A stretch of DNA of 64,000 nt from Natronomonas gomsonensis (GTDB lineage Archaea; Halobacteriota; Halobacteria; Halobacteriales; Haloarculaceae): assembly GCF_013391635.1 (NCBI RefSeq), contig NZ_JACAWU010000001.1:992001-1056000 (forward strand), read 5' to 3'. Below are positions 8,794 through 17,811 of the stretch, in pieces; position 1 is the first letter of the stretch, and every line of letters begins with the position of its first letter. The notes under the pieces are model-generated. The model ran no database searches and was not told where the DNA came from. It saw only the letters and a program-made list of their open reading frames with translations. The position numbers and the translations under genes were made by a program.

Positions 8794-9578
8794 CGGTCGA
8801 CCACCCACCGGAACAGGACCAGCCCTTGGACGACGAAGAGGTTCGTGACGAGGAAGAACAGCGCCTCCTCGATTGGCAGGCCGAACAGCGCGACGCCGGT
8901 CGTATAGGTCGGCGAGATGTGCCAGATGCCGGTCGCCAGCGCGATGCGGTCGATTATCCAGAGATACACCGTCGGGACGGCGACGCCGAGGGCGACCGTC
9001 CGGCGCTGATACAGCAACTGCGGGAGGCCGACGACCCACTGGATGAACAGGACGGGCGCCGCCCACGCGAGAATCGCGCCGAGATAAAACGTCGCGTCGG
9101 CCGTGAGCAACGCGGCTCCCACGATGCCGATGGCGACGGCAACGACGGCACCGAGGAGTCGCGGTGCACGTCTGAAACGGCCGAGAGTAAGCCACCGCTC
9201 CCCGTCTTCACGTCCGATAGCGTCTGTTTCGGGCCAGCCGCGACGGAGCGTCAACTGGCCGAGCCACAGTGCGGTGAGAATCGGCTGGAGGACGAAGAAG
9301 GCGTACTCGCCGACCGGTGCGAGGCCGAGGTGGGCGAACGTCTGGCCCTCGCCGTATCCCCAGACGCCGCGGGCGATGAGGTAGTTGTCCCACGGCGTCG
9401 TGTAGATGACGGCGACGAGGGTGACGACGGCGACGCCGCTCCAGTAGACCGGTCGACCGACCGACCACACTGTCGGCCGGGTCGTCCGGGTGCGGGTCAC
9501 CGTCGCCGCGGCCAAAAGCACAGCCACGACCGGAAGGAGGAACGCGAAGTGGAACTGCGCGTAGGTCGGGGCGCTCAT
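8784..9578 (-). CDS. crtY: Lycopene beta-cyclase (CrtYc/CrtYd-type fusion)
   Basis: 264 residues with seven or so helices. It has two tandem lycopene-cyclase halves: the first with the motif YTTPWDNYLIARGVWGYG, the second with WIIDRIALATGIWHISP and PIEEALFFLVTNLFVVQG, whose acidic pair is the conserved cyclase signature. It converts lycopene to beta-carotene in the cell membrane, feeding the Blh enzyme encoded immediately downstream. bop lies 138 bp upstream in the same direction; no Bat-type site was found in that gap, so it may be co-transcribed with bop or have its own weak promoter. Confidence 0.9.
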   Translation of the reverse strand: MSAPTYAQFHFAFLLPVVAVLLAAATVTRTRTTRPTVWSVGRPVYWSGVAVVTLVAVIYTTPWDNYLIARGVWGYGEGQTFAHLGLAPVGEYAFFVLQPILTALWLGQLTLRRGWPETDAIGREDGERWLTLGRFRRAPRLLGAVVAVAIGIVGAALLTADATFYLGAILAWAAPVLFIQWVVGLPQLLYQRRTVALGVAVPTVYLWIIDRIALATGIWHISPTYTTGVALFGLPIEEALFFLVTNLFVVQGLVLFRWVVDRWA

Positions 9579-9651
9579 GGTTCCACCGCTGGGTGTGGCT
9601 TTGCGTTCCTCGTCTCGGTCAGGGGGTCCGTGTGCATTGTCGAAGGGGTTT

Positions 9652-9670
9652 CGGGGCCGAGTCGGCCCCG
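9652..9670. terminator. Inverted repeat after bop, possible terminator or mRNA 3' structure
   Basis: CGGGGCCGA-g-TCGGCCCCG is a perfect 9-bp stem centred on one base, located 47 bp past the bop stop and 74 bp before the crtY start. No T-run follows on either strand, so a classical archaeal terminator is uncertain. It could also stabilise or separate the bop message from crtY-blh. Confidence 0.4.
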
Positions 9671-9716
9671 AGGAATCGTTCGGTCGTCGTCGGCAGGTCC
9701 GACGGCTCCGGGGCCG

Positions 9717-10469
9717 TCAGTCGTCGGCGGGTTGGGCCGTCGAACCGGCGAGGTCGCCCGCGGCGTCGAGCACCTCACGACTCGACAGCAGGATGATACC
9801 GAAGCCGACCTTCGCGACGAGGTCCAACACCATGAAGCCGGCCGTCTCGCTGTAGAGGCCGATGGTGCCGAGGCCTTCGGTGCCGAGTATCCACCACACC
9901 GGATACACCAGCCAGACGACGACGATGAGGTTCCGGAGGGTGCGGAACGTCGATTGGGCGTCATCCGAGAGGCGGTTGGCCTCCTCGGTCAGCGTCCCGA
10001 ACAGGAAGTACAGCAACACCAGCAGGAAGCCGGTGGAGACGCCCCACCAGATGAGGCGGTCACCGACCGGGCTGAGCAACACGCCGGTCGTCGACAGCGT
10101 TGCCACCGCGCCGGTGCCTATCATCAGCGCGTCGAGGCCGACGAGCGTGGCAATCTGGTTGCGGTTCGCTCCGGCCAACAACCCGAGGTCGATGAGGAGC
10201 AACGGCGTCGTGAACAGCCAGTCAGTGTATCGCGCCCAGTAGATGGGCAACTCCTCGCCGGCGACGGTCACCGTCGTCAAACCGAAGCCCAGCGCCATCA
10301 TCAGGTAGTTGACGAAGGCGATGGCGGTGATGAATATCGTCACGATGTAGAACTCTTGTCGGCGTCTGTTCTCCTCGCCCCAGCCGCGGGCGATGAAGTA
10401 CAGCATGCCGAGGAACATTCCTGCCGTGCCTATCCACAGCCATAGTGCTTCGCTGCCTGGGTCTGCCAT
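9717..10469 (-). CDS. bop: Bacteriorhodopsin, light-driven outward proton pump
   Basis: 250 residues, seven helices. Helix C reads [18 protein letters not shown]: Arg80, Asp83 (proton acceptor, BR D85), Thr87 and Asp94 (proton donor, BR D96) are all present. Helix G reads [12 protein letters not shown] with Asp216 and the retinal-linking Lys220. The release-group glutamates (BR E194/E204) are Glu198 and Glu208. This set marks a proton pump rather than a chloride pump or sensory rhodopsin. The start ATG 10469 is chosen because it precedes [12 protein letters not shown] and fits a leaderless mRNA below the upstream activator site; the longer reading to 10529 would run through the promoter. A charged C-terminal tail is short. 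Confidence 0.95.
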   Translation of the reverse strand: MADPGSEALWLWIGTAGMFLGMLYFIARGWGEENRRRQEFYIVTIFITAIAFVNYLMMALGFGLTTVTVAGEELPIYWARYTDWLFTTPLLLIDLGLLAGANRNQIATLVGLDALMIGTGAVATLSTTGVLLSPVGDRLIWWGVSTGFLLVLLYFLFGTLTEEANRLSDDAQSTFRTLRNLIVVVWLVYPVWWILGTEGLGTIGLYSETAGFMVLDLVAKVGFGIILLSSREVLDAAGDLAGSTAQPADD

Positions 10470-10511
10470 GGTACGCCATAACCTACACACCGATGACTGT
10501 TGAAAAGTATA

Positions 10512-10526
10512 CCAAACCAGTTTGGT
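10512..10526 (-). promoter_or_regulatory. Bat-type upstream activator sequence of bop
   Basis: On the minus strand this reads ACCAAACTGGTTTGG, against the known Halobacterium UAS consensus ACCcnactagTTnGG; 11 of 13 specified positions agree, including both ends. It lies 42 bp before the bop ATG, matching the Halobacterium layout in which the UAS sits directly upstream of the TATA region and the transcript is nearly leaderless. An A/T-rich TATACTTTT follows directly and could be the TATA element. Confidence 0.75.
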
Positions 10527-10576
10527 CAATATGGCAACTATTTCCAGAGAAGTCGGACCGGCGCCCCGGTAGGCGC

Positions 10577-11776
10577 CTACCGAAGATAGCGCCGGAGCCG
10601 TTCGGGAACCGTCTCCGCGAGCGGGCCGCCGAGGCGGTCACGTAGCGAGCCGAGGATGCCACGGGGAACGAACAGGACGAACGCGACGAAGATGATGCCG
10701 AGATACAGCTCCGCGCGGCCGTCGATGAAGACGTTGATGAACTCCAGAACGGTGAACTCACCGACGCCGGCCGACAGGATGCCCTCCGAGAGCGTATCCC
10801 GGAGGAATCGCGCCAGTCCGCTCGACTCCGTCGTGAAGATGCCCTGCAGGAACTCGTGGAACAGGTGGCCGTACAGCGCCCCTGCGAGGGTGCCGAAGCC
10901 GCCGATGATGGCCGCCAGCAGGGCGTCGGCGGTGACGAAGAGGTCGAAGGTGTTCTCGGGGGCGACCGAGCGCCGGTAGCCGGCGAACAGCGCGCCGCCG
11001 ATGGCGGCGAAGAAGCCGCTGATTCCGAAGGCACCGAGTTTGTACCAGAAGGTGTTGTAGCCGACGGCCTCGGCGCGCTCTTCGTTCTCGCGGATAGCGA
11101 CCATCACCCGGCCGAACGGCGAGTGGATGATTCGCTGCATCGCGAAGTAACAGACGAGAACGACCGCGCCGACGGCGTAGAAGGAGACCTCGGCGGCTCC
11201 GAGGTCGATACCGGTCCCGAGGACGTTCTCGAAGCTATCGCCGGCGAGGCGGCCGAGACGGAACTGGAGTGCGTCGATGCCGGGAATCCCGACCGCGAAG
11301 CCGTCGCGGCCGACGACGCCGACGCCGTCACGGGGATTCGAGCCGACGTAACTCCAGTTGCGGATGAACACGTGGGCGACCTCGGCGAAGCCCAGCGTCA
11401 CCATCGCGAAGTAGACGCCGGTGAGTCGGAACGACACCGCGCCGACGGCGAGCGCCGCCAGGAACGCCAACACGCCCGCGAGGACGATGATGAGCATAAA
11501 GGGCGTCTCTGCCGGCAGTCCGGGTACCTTCCCCGTCCCGACGAGGACGACGAAGTACGCGCCGATGCCGTAGAACATCGCGTGGCCGAAGGAGAGATAG
11601 CCGGTGTAGCCGCTGACGAAGTCGAAGCTCATCGCGAAGAGACCGATGTAGAGGACGACGACCATCGTCCGGACGCGCGGCAGGAAGACGGTGAACAACT
11701 CGCCCAGCGACACGCCGAGAAGCGACAGCGAGATGCCCGTCAGGAAGCCGTAGATGAACGGGTACAGCACCAACAC
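10577..11776 (-). CDS. livM: Branched-chain amino acid ABC transporter permease LivM-like
   Basis: 399 residues from GTG 11776, with about nine membrane helices and the LivM signature region around [24 protein letters not shown]. It forms the membrane channel with the LivH-like protein. The frame stays open and protein-like upstream to 11902, adding 42 residues (SDPAPADGGGDPVESADTEAG... then a helix start), where only an ATT codon overlaps the livH stop; that may be the real start. The gene is last in a five-gene operon. The substrate may be branched-chain amino acids, amides or urea. Confidence 0.88.
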   Translation of the reverse strand: MLVLYPFIYGFLTGISLSLLGVSLGELFTVFLPRVRTMVVVLYIGLFAMSFDFVSGYTGYLSFGHAMFYGIGAYFVVLVGTGKVPGLPAETPFMLIIVLAGVLAFLAALAVGAVSFRLTGVYFAMVTLGFAEVAHVFIRNWSYVGSNPRDGVGVVGRDGFAVGIPGIDALQFRLGRLAGDSFENVLGTGIDLGAAEVSFYAVGAVVLVCYFAMQRIIHSPFGRVMVAIRENEERAEAVGYNTFWYKLGAFGISGFFAAIGGALFAGYRRSVAPENTFDLFVTADALLAAIIGGFGTLAGALYGHLFHEFLQGIFTTESSGLARFLRDTLSEGILSAGVGEFTVLEFINVFIDGRAELYLGIIFVAFVLFVPRGILGSLRDRLGGPLAETVPERLRRYLR

Positions 11777-11897
11777 GCCGACGACGGCGACGTGGGCGGT
11801 GTGGGTCGCGAGGTACTGCCGCAGCGTCTCGCCGACGCCGGCCTCCGTGTCGGCGCTCTCGACGGGGTCGCCGCCGCCGTCGGCAGGGGCGGGGTCG

Positions 11898-12890
11898 CTA
11901 ATGGCCCCCCACCTCCGAGACGCCGAACAGTCCCTGTGGACGGGCGACCAACACGGTCACCAACACGAGGAACATCACCAACTCCGGTAGTCCGGGGAAG
12001 TCGATGTAGTTGATGAACAGCCACGACATCACCGCGTCGACGAAGCCGACGAGGACGCCGGCGACGACGGTGCCTTTGAACGAGCCGAGGCCGCCGATGA
12101 TGACGACGATGAAGCCGACGAGCAGCGTCTCGACGCCGAGGGGAACGCTCGCACCGAAGCGGGGGTCCCACATGAGCATCACGCCGGCCAATCCGGCCAG
12201 TCCCGACCCGACGCCGAAGACGACGGTGAACGCCTGTCTGATGTCGATGCCGAGTGCCTGTGTCATCTCGGCGTCCTCGCTGCCGGCGCGGATGTACAGC
12301 CCGTAGCGCGTCCGGGTGAGAAACAGGAATATCGCGACGACGACGAGCAGGCCGACGAGTACCTCGAAGAGGTACAGCCCGCGGGTGCTCGCCCCGAGGA
12401 CGTCGTAGCGATTTGCGAGGAAGTCGGGGGCGGTCCCGATGGCGTCCTGCCACTCGGTCTGGGGCTGTAATCCGGCCAACTGAACGACGATGGTGGCCGC
12501 CTCGTCGAGGACCAACACCAACCCGAACGTCAACAGAATCTGGAACAGCGGTTCGCGGTCGTAGATGGGCCGGATGAGCACGCGCTCGACGCCGGCGCCG
12601 AAGGCCGTAAGCGCCGCGAAGACGACCGCGACCGCGACGAAGAACAACAGGAGGCGCATCCCCTGTCCTGTCGCACTGGATACCAGGGCGACCATCACGG
12701 CACCGCCGAGATACGCCCCCAGCATCGTCAGCGACCCGTGGGCGAAGTTGAGCACGCCCATCAGCCCGAAGATGAGGCTGAGGCCGCTGGCGATGACGAT
12801 GTAGAGGGCGGCTTTCGACAGCGCGTCGAGAGTGATCTCGACGGGTGCGAACAGCGGAAGCGTCTCCACGGCAACTGCGAGACCGCTCAT
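11898..12890 (-). CDS. livH: Branched-chain amino acid ABC transporter permease LivH-like
   Basis: 330 residues with eight or nine helices. The LivH hallmark GLSLIFGLMGVLNFAHGSLTML is at about residues 35-56, and GGLGSFKGTVVAGVLVGFVDA, the second conserved loop, is near residue 265. It pairs with LivM to form the permease. Its ATG overlaps the livF stop by 4 bp, and its TAG overlaps the presumed start of livM. It ends in the polar VSEVGGH tail. Confidence 0.92.
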   Translation of the reverse strand: MSGLAVAVETLPLFAPVEITLDALSKAALYIVIASGLSLIFGLMGVLNFAHGSLTMLGAYLGGAVMVALVSSATGQGMRLLLFFVAVAVVFAALTAFGAGVERVLIRPIYDREPLFQILLTFGLVLVLDEAATIVVQLAGLQPQTEWQDAIGTAPDFLANRYDVLGASTRGLYLFEVLVGLLVVVAIFLFLTRTRYGLYIRAGSEDAEMTQALGIDIRQAFTVVFGVGSGLAGLAGVMLMWDPRFGASVPLGVETLLVGFIVVIIGGLGSFKGTVVAGVLVGFVDAVMSWLFINYIDFPGLPELVMFLVLVTVLVARPQGLFGVSEVGGH

Positions 12891-13585
12891 GCCGAGAGAT
12901 ACCTCCGTATCATCTCGTCGTCGCGCGTGACGTTCTCGGTCGACCCCGACTCGACGACCGTCCCGTGGTCGATGAGGTAGAACCGGTCTGCGACGTCCAT
13001 CGCCAGCGGGAAGTTCTGCTCGACGAGCAGCACAGTCGACTCCTCGGCGACGGCCTTCAGCGCCTCGGCGACCGCCGCGACGATCTGCGGGGCGAGTCCC
13101 TCGCTCGGTTCGTCGACCAACAGCAGGTCGTTGTCGCCGACCAGTCCGCGGGCGATGGCGACCATCTGCTGTTGGCCGCCCGAGAGGTCACCCGCCTCCC
13201 GTCCGCGATGCGATTCGAGTTCCGGAAACGCGGAGTAGGCTCGTTCGAAGGCCGCCTCGACGGAGTTGCCGGGCGGCGTCGCGATGCGGATGTTCTCGTC
13301 GACGGTCAGATGCGAGAACATCCGGCGCTCCTCGGGGACCCACCCGACGCCCATGCGGGCGACCTCGTGGGTTGGCCGACCGGTCACGTCCTCGCCGCGA
13401 TAGCGGACCGCCCCCTCCCGGGGCGGCGTTAACTGCAGAATCGACCGCAGCGTCGTCGTCTTGCCGACGCCGTTACGGCCGATTAACGCCACACACTCAC
13501 CGGGTTCGACCTCCAGCGAGATGCCCTGTAGGATGTGGCTCTCGCCGTAGTAACTGTGGATGTCGTCGACTTCGAGCAGGCTCAC
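12887..13585 (-). CDS. livF: ABC transporter ATP-binding protein LivF-like
   Basis: 232 residues. Walker A is GRNGVGKTT at about 36-44, the Q-loop follows, the ABC signature is DLSGGQQQM at about 131-139, and Walker B is LLLVDEPSEGLAP at about 155-167, with the switch His in a TVLLVEQNF context replaced as usual in LivF. It hydrolyses ATP to drive the LivHM permease as a heterodimer with LivG. The start overlaps the livG stop by 4 bp (ATGA). Confidence 0.93.
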   Translation of the reverse strand: MSLLEVDDIHSYYGESHILQGISLEVEPGECVALIGRNGVGKTTTLRSILQLTPPREGAVRYRGEDVTGRPTHEVARMGVGWVPEERRMFSHLTVDENIRIATPPGNSVEAAFERAYSAFPELESHRGREAGDLSGGQQQMVAIARGLVGDNDLLLVDEPSEGLAPQIVAAVAEALKAVAEESTVLLVEQNFPLAMDVADRFYLIDHGTVVESGSTENVTRDDEMIRRYLSA

Positions 13586-14400
13586 GCGAGGCCACCTCCC
13601 GTGGCGTCGTCGCCGGACTCGTCGGATGCGGCCGCGGAATCCGGTTCGTAGCCGCCGAGGTAGGCGTCCTGAACGCGCTGGCTGTTCCGGATGGCCTCGG
13701 GGTCGTCGTCGGCGATGAGCGACCCCTGATTGAGCACGGCGATGCGGTCGGAGACCTCCATCACCACGTCCATGTTGTGTTCGACGAGCAACACCGCGTG
13801 GTCGGCCGCGATGTCGTCGATGAGGTCGGTGAGTTCGTCGATGCCGTCGCTGGAGACGCCCGCTGTCGGCTCGTCGAGCAGCAACACGTCGGGGTCCCCC
13901 GCCAGGGCGATGGCGAGTTCGAGGTTGCGTTTCTCGCCGTGGCTCAGCGTTCCGGCGACCGTCTCGCGTTCGTCAGCGAGACCGACGCGTTCGAGGATGT
14001 CCTCTGCTTCCCGTTCGTATTCGGGGAAGGCGTCGACGTTGCGCCACGCCCGGAAGGAGTCGGCGCCGCCGGCCGCCTGGGCGGCGATGCGGACGTTCTC
14101 CAGCACCGTCGAGGTGGCGAAAATATTCGTTATCTGGTAGGAGCGGTGGATGCCCGACAGCGCCGTCTCGTGTGGCGCGTGGTCGGTGATGTCGATCCAC
14201 CCGTCGCCGTCCGACCCGCGGTACTCGACGGTCCCTTCCGTCGGTTCCAATGCACCGGTCAGGAGGTTGAAGAACGTCGTCTTCCCGGCGCCGTTGGGGC
14301 CGATGAGCGAACAGCACTCCTCGCCGAGTTCGAACTCGACGCCGTCGACGGCGGTGACGCCGCCGAAGCGCTTGGTGAGGTCGGTCGTTCGCAGCACCAT
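13582..14400 (-). CDS. livG: ABC transporter ATP-binding protein LivG-like
   Basis: 272 residues. Walker A is GPNGAGKTTFF near residue 35, the signature is TLSHGEKRNLE near 148, Walker B is VLLLDEPTAGVS near 170, and HAVLLVEHNMD holds the switch His. The LivG-type C-terminal tail is extended with an acidic Ala/Gly stretch. The start ATG 14400 lies 3 bp from the stop of the binding-protein gene, so the two are one transcript. Together with LivF it powers the transporter. Confidence 0.93.
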   Translation of the reverse strand: MVLRTTDLTKRFGGVTAVDGVEFELGEECCSLIGPNGAGKTTFFNLLTGALEPTEGTVEYRGSDGDGWIDITDHAPHETALSGIHRSYQITNIFATSTVLENVRIAAQAAGGADSFRAWRNVDAFPEYEREAEDILERVGLADERETVAGTLSHGEKRNLELAIALAGDPDVLLLDEPTAGVSSDGIDELTDLIDDIAADHAVLLVEHNMDVVMEVSDRIAVLNQGSLIADDDPEAIRNSQRVQDAYLGGYEPDSAAASDESGDDATGGGLA

Positions 14401-14403
14401 CGA

Positions 14404-15822
14404 TTACAGCGAGCACCCCATGTCGGGGTCGTCGGGCTTCAGCGTCGTCTCGGAGGCCGGGATGCGCGCCAGCGGTTCGCCGGGCATGATGGGCGCGTCC
14501 CAGTTGTCCTCGGTGTTCGGCACCGGGTAGGCGACGGTCATCTCCGAGCGGGCCTGGTTGTTGTACTCCTGGTAAGTGTAGCCCCCCTCGCCTTTCGGCG
14601 TGTCGGTGACGGTCATCCCGCGCATCGCCGAGGCGATGTCGGCGCCGTCCGTCGAACCGCTCTCCTCGACGGCCTGAGCGATAGAGGAGGCCGCGGTGAA
14701 CGTCCCGGAGGTGAACAGGTCCGGGACGACGCCGTACGTCGAGGTGTAGCTGTCGACGAAGGCGTCGTTGATTGGGTTGTCGTACTGGTTCCAGTGGTAA
14801 CGCGTGGTGAACGGCCCGAGTTGGGCGTCCCGTATCTTCTCTTCGGTCAGCGGTTCGCCGAGGACGCGCTGGGCGACGCCGCCGATGGCGTTGGTCGAAA
14901 TTTGGGTCGCGAAGCCGCCGAACATCCGGAGACCGTAGTCGCCCGAGAGTCCCTCGTCGAGGAAGTTCGGTAGCGTGACGACGGTGAATCCGCCGACGAC
15001 GGCGTCGGCGTCGGCGTCGACGGCGTTCTGATAGAGGCCGGCGAACTCGTCGTGGCCGCGGGGGACGAACCGCTGGTCGACGACTTCGACGCCCTCGGCT
15101 TCGAGGACGTTCGCGTAGTTCCGTGCGACCGCACGGCCGAAGGAGTAGTCGGCGGCCATGATGAACACCCGCTCGACGTCGGTCTCCTGGGCGACGTAGC
15201 GGCCGCCGGAGAGGGCGTCCATCGCGGTGTTCTCGTTGGCGCGGAACACGAGTTCGTTACACAGTTCGCTGTCGCTCGTCACGTCGGCCGCGGCCGCGGG
15301 TCCGGCGACGAATGGAACGTTCGCCTGCAGGACGACGGTTTCGATGACGCGCCGGGCGGCGTCGGAGGAGGCCGTCCCGAACAGGATGTCGACTTCCTCG
15401 TCCTGGACGAGGTCGGTCGCGACCGTCTGGGCCTGGTCGGGGCTGAACTCCGAGTTCTCGATAATCAACTCGTAGGTCACGTCACCGGCGTCGATCGTCT
15501 GGGTCCCCGACGAGGACACGTCGAGGGGATCCTGGTCGTACTTGTACGCCAGCCCCGAAAGGAACCCCCACAGCGACTGCTGGCCGTAATATTGCAGGTC
15601 TCCCGTCAGCGGCTGCATGACGCCGATTTTGACGGTTCCGCCGCCGCCGGCGTTGCCGTTTCCGTTTCCGCTCCCATTGCCGTTGCCGTTTCCGTCCCCG
15701 TTTCCATTTCCGTTCCCGTTCCCGTCGCCGTTGCCGGTACAGCCGGCCAATCCGGCCACTCCGAGCGTTCCGGCGGCCGCAGCGCTCTTGAGCCATTCCC
15801 GCCGTGTCTGGTCACGTGCCAT
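14404..15822 (-). CDS. ABC transporter substrate-binding lipoprotein (Liv/urea type)
   Basis: 472 residues. The N-terminus has a Tat motif RREWLKSAAAAG and a lipobox LAGC at residues 25-28, so it should be a Tat-exported lipid-anchored protein. A tether of about 32 residues is nearly all Gly-Asn, with an occasional Asp, Ser or Ala. The periplasmic-binding-protein type 1 domain (about 62-450) opens with TVKIGVMQPLTGDLQYYGQQSLWG. It is the first gene of the operon; GTATATACC at about 15839-15847 is a candidate TATA element. The ligand is unknown: branched-chain amino acids or short amides or urea. Confidence 0.9.
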   Translation of the reverse strand: MARDQTRREWLKSAAAAGTLGVAGLAGCTGNGDGNGNGNGNGDGNGNGNGSGNGNGNAGGGGTVKIGVMQPLTGDLQYYGQQSLWGFLSGLAYKYDQDPLDVSSSGTQTIDAGDVTYELIIENSEFSPDQAQTVATDLVQDEEVDILFGTASSDAARRVIETVVLQANVPFVAGPAAAADVTSDSELCNELVFRANENTAMDALSGGRYVAQETDVERVFIMAADYSFGRAVARNYANVLEAEGVEVVDQRFVPRGHDEFAGLYQNAVDADADAVVGGFTVVTLPNFLDEGLSGDYGLRMFGGFATQISTNAIGGVAQRVLGEPLTEEKIRDAQLGPFTTRYHWNQYDNPINDAFVDSYTSTYGVVPDLFTSGTFTAASSIAQAVEESGSTDGADIASAMRGMTVTDTPKGEGGYTYQEYNNQARSEMTVAYPVPNTEDNWDAPIMPGEPLARIPASETTLKPDDPDMGCSL

Positions 15823-15904
15823 AGTAGCAATGTACAGGTATATACCGGCAAAAGGTGGGAGGTTAACATGTCAACCGTCGCCCCGCTGAGTGGACTCGGG
15901 GCTC

Positions 15905-16861
15905 TCAGCCCTCGAAAGCGGTTTCGAGCGCCGCCGTCACGTCGTCGATGGCCTGCCGTCCCTCGTCGATGTGTTCGTACAGGCTGAGGAAGCCGTGAAT
16001 CTGGGCGGGGTAGTGGTGGTGTTCGACAGGGACGTCGGCGGTTTCCAGTCGGGTGGCGTAGGCGGTCCCCTCGTCGCGTAGGACGTCGAATCCGGCGGTG
16101 ACGACCGTCGCCGGCGGCAGCCCCGAGAGGTCACGCGCACGGAGCGGGAAGGCGTAGTCGTTGCCGACAGCCGCCTCGCGGGTGAGGTACTGTTCGAGAT
16201 ACGCCTCGACGCCGCTCATTTCGAGGAAGTATCCCGACGCGTTCTCGTCGTAGGAGTCGAACCAGCGGACCGACGGGGGGTTGACGGCGGGGTAGACGAG
16301 CAGTTGGTGGGTGAGGTCGGGGCCGTCGCGGTCCCGGGCGGCCAGCGTCACCGCCGCAGTGAGGTTGCCGCCGGCGCTGTCGCCGCCGACGGCCACCCGG
16401 TCGGGGTCGCCACCGAGGGATTCGGCGTGTTCTGCAGCCCACTCCGTGGCGGCATAACAGTCCTCGAACCCCGCTGGGAAGGGGTGTTCCGGCGCCCGGC
16501 GGTAGTCGACTGAAACGACGATACAGTCAGCGCGGTTGGCGAACAGCCGGCACAGGCCGTCGTAGGCGTCCAGCGACCCGCGACTCCAGCCGCCGCCGTG
16601 GAAGAACACCAACACCGGCCTCGCTTCCGAGGTGTTGGTTTTCGGTTCGTAGATGCGGACCGGAACCGGCTCCTCGGGCCCTCGGAGTTCGAGGTCGGTG
16701 ACGGCGTCGACCGGTTCGGGCTCCTCGACGGTGAACAGTTCGTCCAGCAACGCCCGCCCGGTCGCCACAGACAGCGTCTCCGTCGGCGGCGAGACGCCCG
16801 CCTTGAACCCGGCGAGTAGTTGGTCGACCTGTGGGTCCAACTCCGCCGCTCGGTCGGTCAT
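15905..16861 (-). CDS. Alpha/beta hydrolase, HSL-type esterase
   Basis: 318 residues of the hormone-sensitive-lipase family. The oxyanion-hole motif is FFHGGGWSRGS (about residue 88), the nucleophile elbow is GGDSAGGN (about 160), the acidic residue lies in TAGFDVLRDEG (about 263), and His is in QIHGFLS (about 290). It should hydrolyse esters or acyl compounds in the cytoplasm; no signal peptide is seen. It runs in the same direction as the Liv operon but is separated by an 82-bp gap with that operon's promoter, so it is a separate unit. Confidence 0.88.
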   Translation of the reverse strand: MTDRAAELDPQVDQLLAGFKAGVSPPTETLSVATGRALLDELFTVEEPEPVDAVTDLELRGPEEPVPVRIYEPKTNTSEARPVLVFFHGGGWSRGSLDAYDGLCRLFANRADCIVVSVDYRRAPEHPFPAGFEDCYAATEWAAEHAESLGGDPDRVAVGGDSAGGNLTAAVTLAARDRDGPDLTHQLLVYPAVNPPSVRWFDSYDENASGYFLEMSGVEAYLEQYLTREAAVGNDYAFPLRARDLSGLPPATVVTAGFDVLRDEGTAYATRLETADVPVEHHHYPAQIHGFLSLYEHIDEGRQAIDDVTAALETAFEG

Positions 16862-16999
16862 CGCGATACCCCCGTAACCGGGCTACCGTCGTAGCGGGCG
16901 GGCGAGGAACGTGTCAGCGTGTCCTGCAGCTGTGACATACCCACCCATAGGAGACGGGAGTATCAAAAACGGGGGGTTGGCATGTGAACTGCCGTTCGC

Positions 17000-17710
17000 T
17001 CAAGGCTTCTCGTCGATGTGTTCCATCGCCTCGACGAGGCTGCGGACGAGTTTCTTCTCGCCGCGGCGCATGTTCTTCGAGACCGCGGTCGTCGAGACGT
17101 CGAACTCCTCGGCCAGCGTCGACAGCGTGGCGTCTCTCGGCGTCTCGAAGTAGCCGGATTCGGCGGCTCGCTGGATGGTCTCGGCCTCGACATCGGACAG
17201 CGACCGGCAGGCGTCGAGCAGTTCGCCGGCGGGTTCGATGTTGCCCAGCACGTCGAACAGCCGGTCGAGTTCGAGGTCCCGGCGCTGTTCGACCTGGAAG
17301 TCGTTGTTGGCGTCGAGTGCGTACAGCGTCTCGTCGGCGGTGCCGCCGTCGTCGAAGCCGACCTGCCACAGTTCCTGTCCGTCGCGGATGCGGAACGGCC
17401 CCGTGATGTAGCCGCCGCGGTCGTGGATGACCGACATCGCGTCGGTCTGTTCGATGACCGTCCGGATGACGGCGCTGTCGCCCTTCCGGGTGAACAGCTG
17501 GTACTCGTTCATGTTGTCGTGCTCCCGCAGCGCCGACAGACCGTTGTCGAGTGCACCGCGGTCGGCCCCGTCGACGAGCAGCCGGGTCTCTAACTCCTCT
17601 TGGGCCGCGTCGAGTTGCCAGTGCATCGTCGAGAACGCCACCTCGTGGTCCGCGGTCGTGTCGATGAAGGGACAGTCGTACTGCTCCATCTCCATGGTGA
17701 CGTCTATCAT
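17000..17710 (-). CDS. HTH_10 (Bat-type) transcriptional regulator
   Basis: 236 residues. The N-terminal 150 residues form the Bat-associated-like sensory fold without PAS or GAF. The C-terminal HTH_10 domain spans about 170-225 (LSDVEAETIQRAAESGYFETPRD...LAEEFDVSTTAVSKNMRRGEKKL). It is a small paralogue of the bat product; family members regulate respiratory or phototrophic genes in haloarchaea. No obvious partner is adjacent; the neighbours are an esterase and a methyltransferase. ATG 17710 is used, and ATG 17695 is possible. Confidence 0.85.
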   Translation of the reverse strand: MIDVTMEMEQYDCPFIDTTADHEVAFSTMHWQLDAAQEELETRLLVDGADRGALDNGLSALREHDNMNEYQLFTRKGDSAVIRTVIEQTDAMSVIHDRGGYITGPFRIRDGQELWQVGFDDGGTADETLYALDANNDFQVEQRRDLELDRLFDVLGNIEPAGELLDACRSLSDVEAETIQRAAESGYFETPRDATLSTLAEEFDVSTTAVSKNMRRGEKKLVRSLVEAMEHIDEKP

Positions 17711-17811
17711 CGGCCCGGAGTTTCTCCTCCAGTGGCATAACTGTTTGTCACGGTTCTTGACTCTCGACCGCGTGTCACGGGGGCTTTAGCCGTGGGACTC
17801 CTCGGGCCGCT

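Noticed and set aside
6712..8907. Plus-strand frame of 731 codons overlapping bat and blh
   Set aside because: Arg/Gly-rich, crosses two real genes and has no motif; codon-bias artefact.
7765..9195. Extended blh start at 9195
   Set aside because: The extra 134 codons overlap crtY in another frame and lack helices; ATG 8793 or GTG 8787 fits the overlap.
9717..10529. Extended bop start at 10529
   Set aside because: The added 20 residues come from the promoter and the [13 protein letters not shown] is a typical opsin start.
13372..14973. Plus-strand frame across livG and the binding-protein gene
   Set aside because: Antisense to genes with clear ABC signatures; no domains.
15630..15760. Repeats in the binding-protein gene as a CRISPR-like array
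   Set aside because: The repeats are in-frame Gly-Asn codons with no spacers.
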